DNA of 64,000 nt, taken from contig NZ_WTYQ01000002.1 of assembly GCF_009828105.1 (NCBI RefSeq), positions 248,001 to 312,000 on the forward strand, in the 5' to 3' direction. Positions within the stretch are counted from its first letter, which is position 1; every line of letters begins with the position of its first letter. Positions 61,256-64,000 of this stretch are shown one piece after another. The DNA comes from Altericroceibacterium indicum. Its GTDB lineage: Bacteria > Pseudomonadota > Alphaproteobacteria > Sphingomonadales > Sphingomonadaceae. The translations under genes and the position numbers were made by a program. The notes beneath the pieces are model-generated. The model saw only the letters and a list, made by a program, of their open reading frames with translations, did not search any database and had not been told where the DNA came from.

Positions 61256-62385
61256 AGAACCACCAACTGATCTCGGTGAATCACCGCTGAGCGAGGGGAA
61301 TAGCCGAGCAGATCTTCATGCTCTTCACTGCGATGGCCCATGATTTTATCGACATCTTCCCGGTCATATTCGACCATGCCTTGCGCGATACGGTCCCCAT
61401 CGTCGGTTTCCACCGCCACAGGTTCGCCGCGCGTGAAATTACCCCGTACATCGGTGACACCAGCGGCCAGAATACTGCCGCCTTCCAGCAATGCCTTGGC
61501 GCAACCAGCGTCCACCACCAAAGTGCCGCGCATCCGCTGACGACCGCCGAGCCAGGCTTTACGCGCCGTATCATGGCGGCGCGGCAGGAACAGCGTGCCG
61601 GTATCGGTTTCCAGCGCATTGCGGAAAGGCGCATCTTCAAGGCCGTTGAGGATGGCCAGCGCAATGCCGGCGCGTTCAGCGATTTCCACCGCCTGCAGTT
61701 TGGAGGTCATACCGCCCGTGCCGACGCCCGAACTGGAATCGCCGCTGGCCATTTCATGATGGTCCTGCGTCACGCCCTTGATCGTGTCGAGCAGATTGGC
61801 GTCCGGGTCTTTCGGGTTACGGTCATAGAGGCCATCCACATCCGAAAACAGCGCCACAGCCTGCGCCCGGCCAGCCTGCGCCACACGGGCGGCCAGACGA
61901 TCATTATCGCCAAACCGCAATTCATTGGTGGCGATGGAGTCATTCTCGTTAATCACCGGCACTGTGCCAGCCTTCAACAGGCGGCCCATCGTGGCAGAGG
62001 CGTTGAGATAACGGCGGCGATATTCGAGGTCTTCCAGCGTCAGCAGAAGCTGCGCGGCGACGAGGCCATATTGGGACAGCAATTGTGCCCACAGGCCGGA
62101 AAGTGCAATCTGGCCCACCGAAGCGGCAGCCTGTTTGTCAGCCAGCGAACCGCGCCCACCTTTTTCAAGGCCGAGCTTGGCAGCGCCCAGCGCAACCGCG
62201 CCTGAGCTGACGACGAGAACTTGTTGCCCTCTCTTACGGGCTTCCGATATTTCCCCTGCCAGGCTGTTCAGCCAGACATTGCGAACCTCCCCGTCTTTTC
62301 CGACGAGGAGGGATGAACCGATCTTGAAGACCAGTCGTGGGGTTTTGATGGGATCGGCGAGATCGGATAGCTTTGCAATAGACAT
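61252..62385 (-). CDS. proB: Glutamate 5-kinase
   Basis: 377 residues. First step of proline synthesis, phosphorylating glutamate. The amino-acid-kinase domain has VFKIGSSLLVG, VSSGAVALGAAKLG, PVINENDSIATNELRFGDND and VGTGGMTSKLQAVEIA. A C-terminal PUA domain follows (about residues 275-370, GCAKALLEGGSILAAGVTDVRGNFTRGEPV). Normal length and motifs; proline feedback inhibition is the known control. It lies 105 bases downstream of obgE, an order common in alphaproteobacteria, and overlaps the next gene by 4 bases. The window also encodes proline uptake and degradation (putP, putA). Confidence 0.96.
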   Translation of the reverse strand: MSIAKLSDLADPIKTPRLVFKIGSSLLVGKDGEVRNVWLNSLAGEISEARKRGQQVLVVSSGAVALGAAKLGLEKGGRGSLADKQAAASVGQIALSGLWAQLLSQYGLVAAQLLLTLEDLEYRRRYLNASATMGRLLKAGTVPVINENDSIATNELRFGDNDRLAARVAQAGRAQAVALFSDVDGLYDRNPKDPDANLLDTIKGVTQDHHEMASGDSSSGVGTGGMTSKLQAVEIAERAGIALAILNGLEDAPFRNALETDTGTLFLPRRHDTARKAWLGGRQRMRGTLVVDAGCAKALLEGGSILAAGVTDVRGNFTRGEPVAVETDDGDRIAQGMVEYDREDVDKIMGHRSEEHEDLLGYSPRSAVIHRDQLVVL

Positions 62386-62490
62386 GGCCGGTCCTTTAGC
62401 GGAGCTTTGAGTGAATGAGAACCGCCCTCCCGGGGCTTATTATCCTAACAGATCGACACCCCGGAACGTTCCATCTCTTTCACATAGCCA

Positions 62491-63546
62491 TCAGAGCGGC
62501 GACCATTCCTTTTCTTCGCCTTCTGATTCCACTTCATTGCCGGGGTGCTCGGTCGTGGTCTTGTGCGGAAGATAGCTGAGCAGCGCATCAAGAAGCTCAG
62601 GAATCCCGGCCCCGGTTGCGCCGGAAATCGGGAAAACCTTATCTGCACCGGCCTCTTTCAATTCCTTGGCGAAGCCCTGAAACAGCTCTTCATCTGCAAG
62701 ATCAAGCTTGTTCAGCGCCACAATCCGTGGCTTGCCTTCCAGCCCCGCCCCGTAAGCTTCCAGCTCATCTTCCACGATGCGCATGGCTTCGGCAGGATCA
62801 GAGCCGGTGATATCCACCAGATGGATCAGCACGCGGCAGCGTTCAATATGGCCGAGGAAGCGGTCACCAATACCAGCACCATCGGCAGCGCCTTCGATCA
62901 GGCCGGGAATATCGGCCAGCACAAATTCGCGGCCCTTATGGCTGACCACACCCAGTTTGGGCACCAGCGTGGTAAAGGCATAATCGCCAACCTTGGCCTG
63001 CGCATTGCTCACCTGATTGATGAAGGTCGATTTGCCAGCATTGGGAAGCCCCACAAGCCCCGCATCGGCAAGCAGCTTCAAACGCAACCATACCCACAAT
63101 TCCTGCCCCGGTTCACCCGGTTGGTGCTGGCGCGGGGCACGATTGGTGGAGGTTTTATAACTGGCATTACCGCGCCCGCCAAGGCCGCCTTCCAGCAAGG
63201 TGACCGTCTGGCCTTCTTCAACCATATCGGCCAGCACTTCTTCCTTGTCATCCGACAGGATCTGCGTGCCAACGGGAACTTCGATGATCAGATCTTCGGC
63301 ACCCTTGCCTGTGCGGTCCTTACCCATGCCATGTTCACCGCGCCTGGCTTTGAAATGCTGGGAATAACGGAAATCAATCAGTGTGTTGAGACCATGGACG
63401 GCTTTGAAAATGACATCGCCGCCACGCCCGCCATTGCCGCCATCAGGGCCGCCATATTCGACATATTTTTCACGCCGAAAGCTAACGGCACCGGGACCAC
63501 CAGCACCTGAGCGGATGTAAATCTTGGCTTGATCGAGAAAATGCAT
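62491..63546 (-). CDS. obgE: Essential GTPase ObgE/CgtA
   Basis: 351 residues. It acts in late 50S assembly and stringent-response control. The glycine-rich Obg fold ([33 protein letters not shown]) covers residues 10-155. The GTPase domain carries G1 [11 protein letters not shown]3 DIPGLIEGA and G4 NKLDL. A short acidic C-terminal tail follows. Normal length for alphaproteobacteria (about 345-355). It is the first gene of the obgE-proB-epimerase operon. The upstream ribosomal genes often found beside obgE are not visible before the window ends. Confidence 0.97.
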   Translation of the reverse strand: MHFLDQAKIYIRSGAGGPGAVSFRREKYVEYGGPDGGNGGRGGDVIFKAVHGLNTLIDFRYSQHFKARRGEHGMGKDRTGKGAEDLIIEVPVGTQILSDDKEEVLADMVEEGQTVTLLEGGLGGRGNASYKTSTNRAPRQHQPGEPGQELWVWLRLKLLADAGLVGLPNAGKSTFINQVSNAQAKVGDYAFTTLVPKLGVVSHKGREFVLADIPGLIEGAADGAGIGDRFLGHIERCRVLIHLVDITGSDPAEAMRIVEDELEAYGAGLEGKPRIVALNKLDLADEELFQGFAKELKEAGADKVFPISGATGAGIPELLDALLSYLPHKTTTEHPGNEVESEGEEKEWSPL

Positions 63547-63866
63547 GGGTTTTGTCTAATCTGTCCGAAGAACAAGCGGAAGGGAATTTACCCCGAACCG
63601 CAAAAAAGCGCCATTCCCCTGCCTGCTGCCAGACAAATCCATGCGCCCGAATTATATTGCGAAAATCCGCCAGACCGGCTGGCAGGATCAAAGCGGAGGC
63701 CGAATGGCGCTCAGGCACCAGACAGAACTCGCGATTGACGCGCTTCTATAGAGATACTGCCCGCCAATGCAAGTGCGCGCGCTTTGCTTGCCTGCAGGCC
63801 CTATAAAAGAGGCGGGGTAATCTCCACCCCGCCCCCGTCTTTCAACATATGCAAGCTGCGCAGGGT
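63547..63866. other. Intergenic region upstream of obgE
   Basis: 320 bases with no supported gene. Short frames on both strands lack ribosome sites and recognisable patterns. The right part contains the minus-strand terminator at 63803-63833. The obgE promoter is expected near 63550-63650. Confidence 0.4.
63803..63833 (-). terminator. Intrinsic terminator of the gene at the right edge
   Basis: GGCGGGGT pairs with ACCCCGCC (63811-63818 and 63826-63833) around a 7-base loop. On the minus strand it is followed by TCTTTTATA. It lies about 34 bases past the stop of the partial gene at 63867. Confidence 0.8.
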
Positions 63867-64000
63867 TTAACTGCTTCCAGCGGCGCCATTGTCTGAATGT
63901 TCTTCACCCGACAGCATATTGGCTGACACATAACCGGGCTGCGATGCGCCATATCGTGCGCCATAGGACGCATCCCACGACTGAACCGCTACACGGTAAT
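63867..64000 (-). CDS. Unrecognised protein, C-terminal end (partial)
   Basis: The last 44 codons of a minus-strand gene whose start lies beyond the window. The residues read YRVAVQSWDASYGARYGASQ, then PGYVSANMLSGEEHSDNG and AAGSS before TAA at 63867-63869. The small, polar, Tyr/Gly/Ser-rich tail looks like a flexible C-terminus. A proper intrinsic terminator follows, supporting a real gene end. No family can be named from this fragment. Confidence 0.55.
   Translation of the reverse strand, partial: YRVAVQSWDASYGARYGASQPGYVSANMLSGEEHSDNGAAGSS

Noticed and set aside
61318-62205. 295-codon open frame opposite proB
   Set aside because: Antisense shadow of proB with no recognisable domain.
62545-63510. 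321-codon open frame opposite obgE
   Set aside because: Antisense to the complete obgE gene; no motif, no ribosome site.

Overview
The window looks like a chromosomal stretch from an alphaproteobacterium of the Sphingomonadales (Sphingomonadaceae/Erythrobacteraceae type). This is inferred from long TonB-dependent receptors, a NodT-type outer-membrane lipoprotein, a ferredoxin-type sulfite reductase cluster with DUF2849 and DUF934 partners, a two-enzyme PutA, and a host-like moderate-to-high GC content. No rRNA or species marker is present, so the genus is not called.

Layout. 1-7022: end of a gamma-glutamyltransferase-like gene, then a tripartite RND efflux operon (adaptor, pump, outer-membrane channel) with its TetR regulator. 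7123-19411: two TonB receptors, tRNA-Arg(TCT), a queuosine-precursor transporter, a PspC pair, recF, a GDSL esterase divergent from a LolD-like ATPase/FtsX-like permease pair, and a DUF805 protein. 19695-26864: typA, putP, a glycosyltransferase, rarA and an uncharacterised overlapping gene. 26934-38310: an accessory island that begins at the 3' end of tRNA-Thr(TGT). 38561-56691: small genes, putA, an alkaline phosphatase behind a Pho box, a receiver-only response regulator, a double MarR protein, queF, and a sulfur block of overlapping genes (sseA-metC-mscS, then cobA-DUF2849-cysI-DUF934-cysH). 56697-60247: an AT-rich DUF3644 gene split by a 2,346-bp IS1595-type transposon carrying a DinD-like passenger. 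60341-64000: epimerase, proB, obgE and the end of an unknown gene.

The island holds the truncated end of a large serine recombinase that reads into the tRNA, a PIN-domain protein, an RHH-IetA-IetS operon (AAA ATPase plus subtilisin-like protease), an ArdC antirestriction protein, an AAA ATPase/HNH nuclease pair resembling Septu, and a frameshifted relaxase-like tail. It therefore reads as a decayed integrative or mobilisable element now serving as a defence island. ardC and the next small gene share repeated leader blocks, which may be a regulatory element of a conjugative leading region.

The best-supported unusual observation is the IS1595 insertion. Removing 57463-59808 plus one 8-bp target duplication rejoins the two DUF3644 halves exactly in frame (399 codons including stop). 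The passenger overlaps the transposase stop codon and fuses a DinD-like domain to a winged-helix domain like the N-terminus of Mrr.
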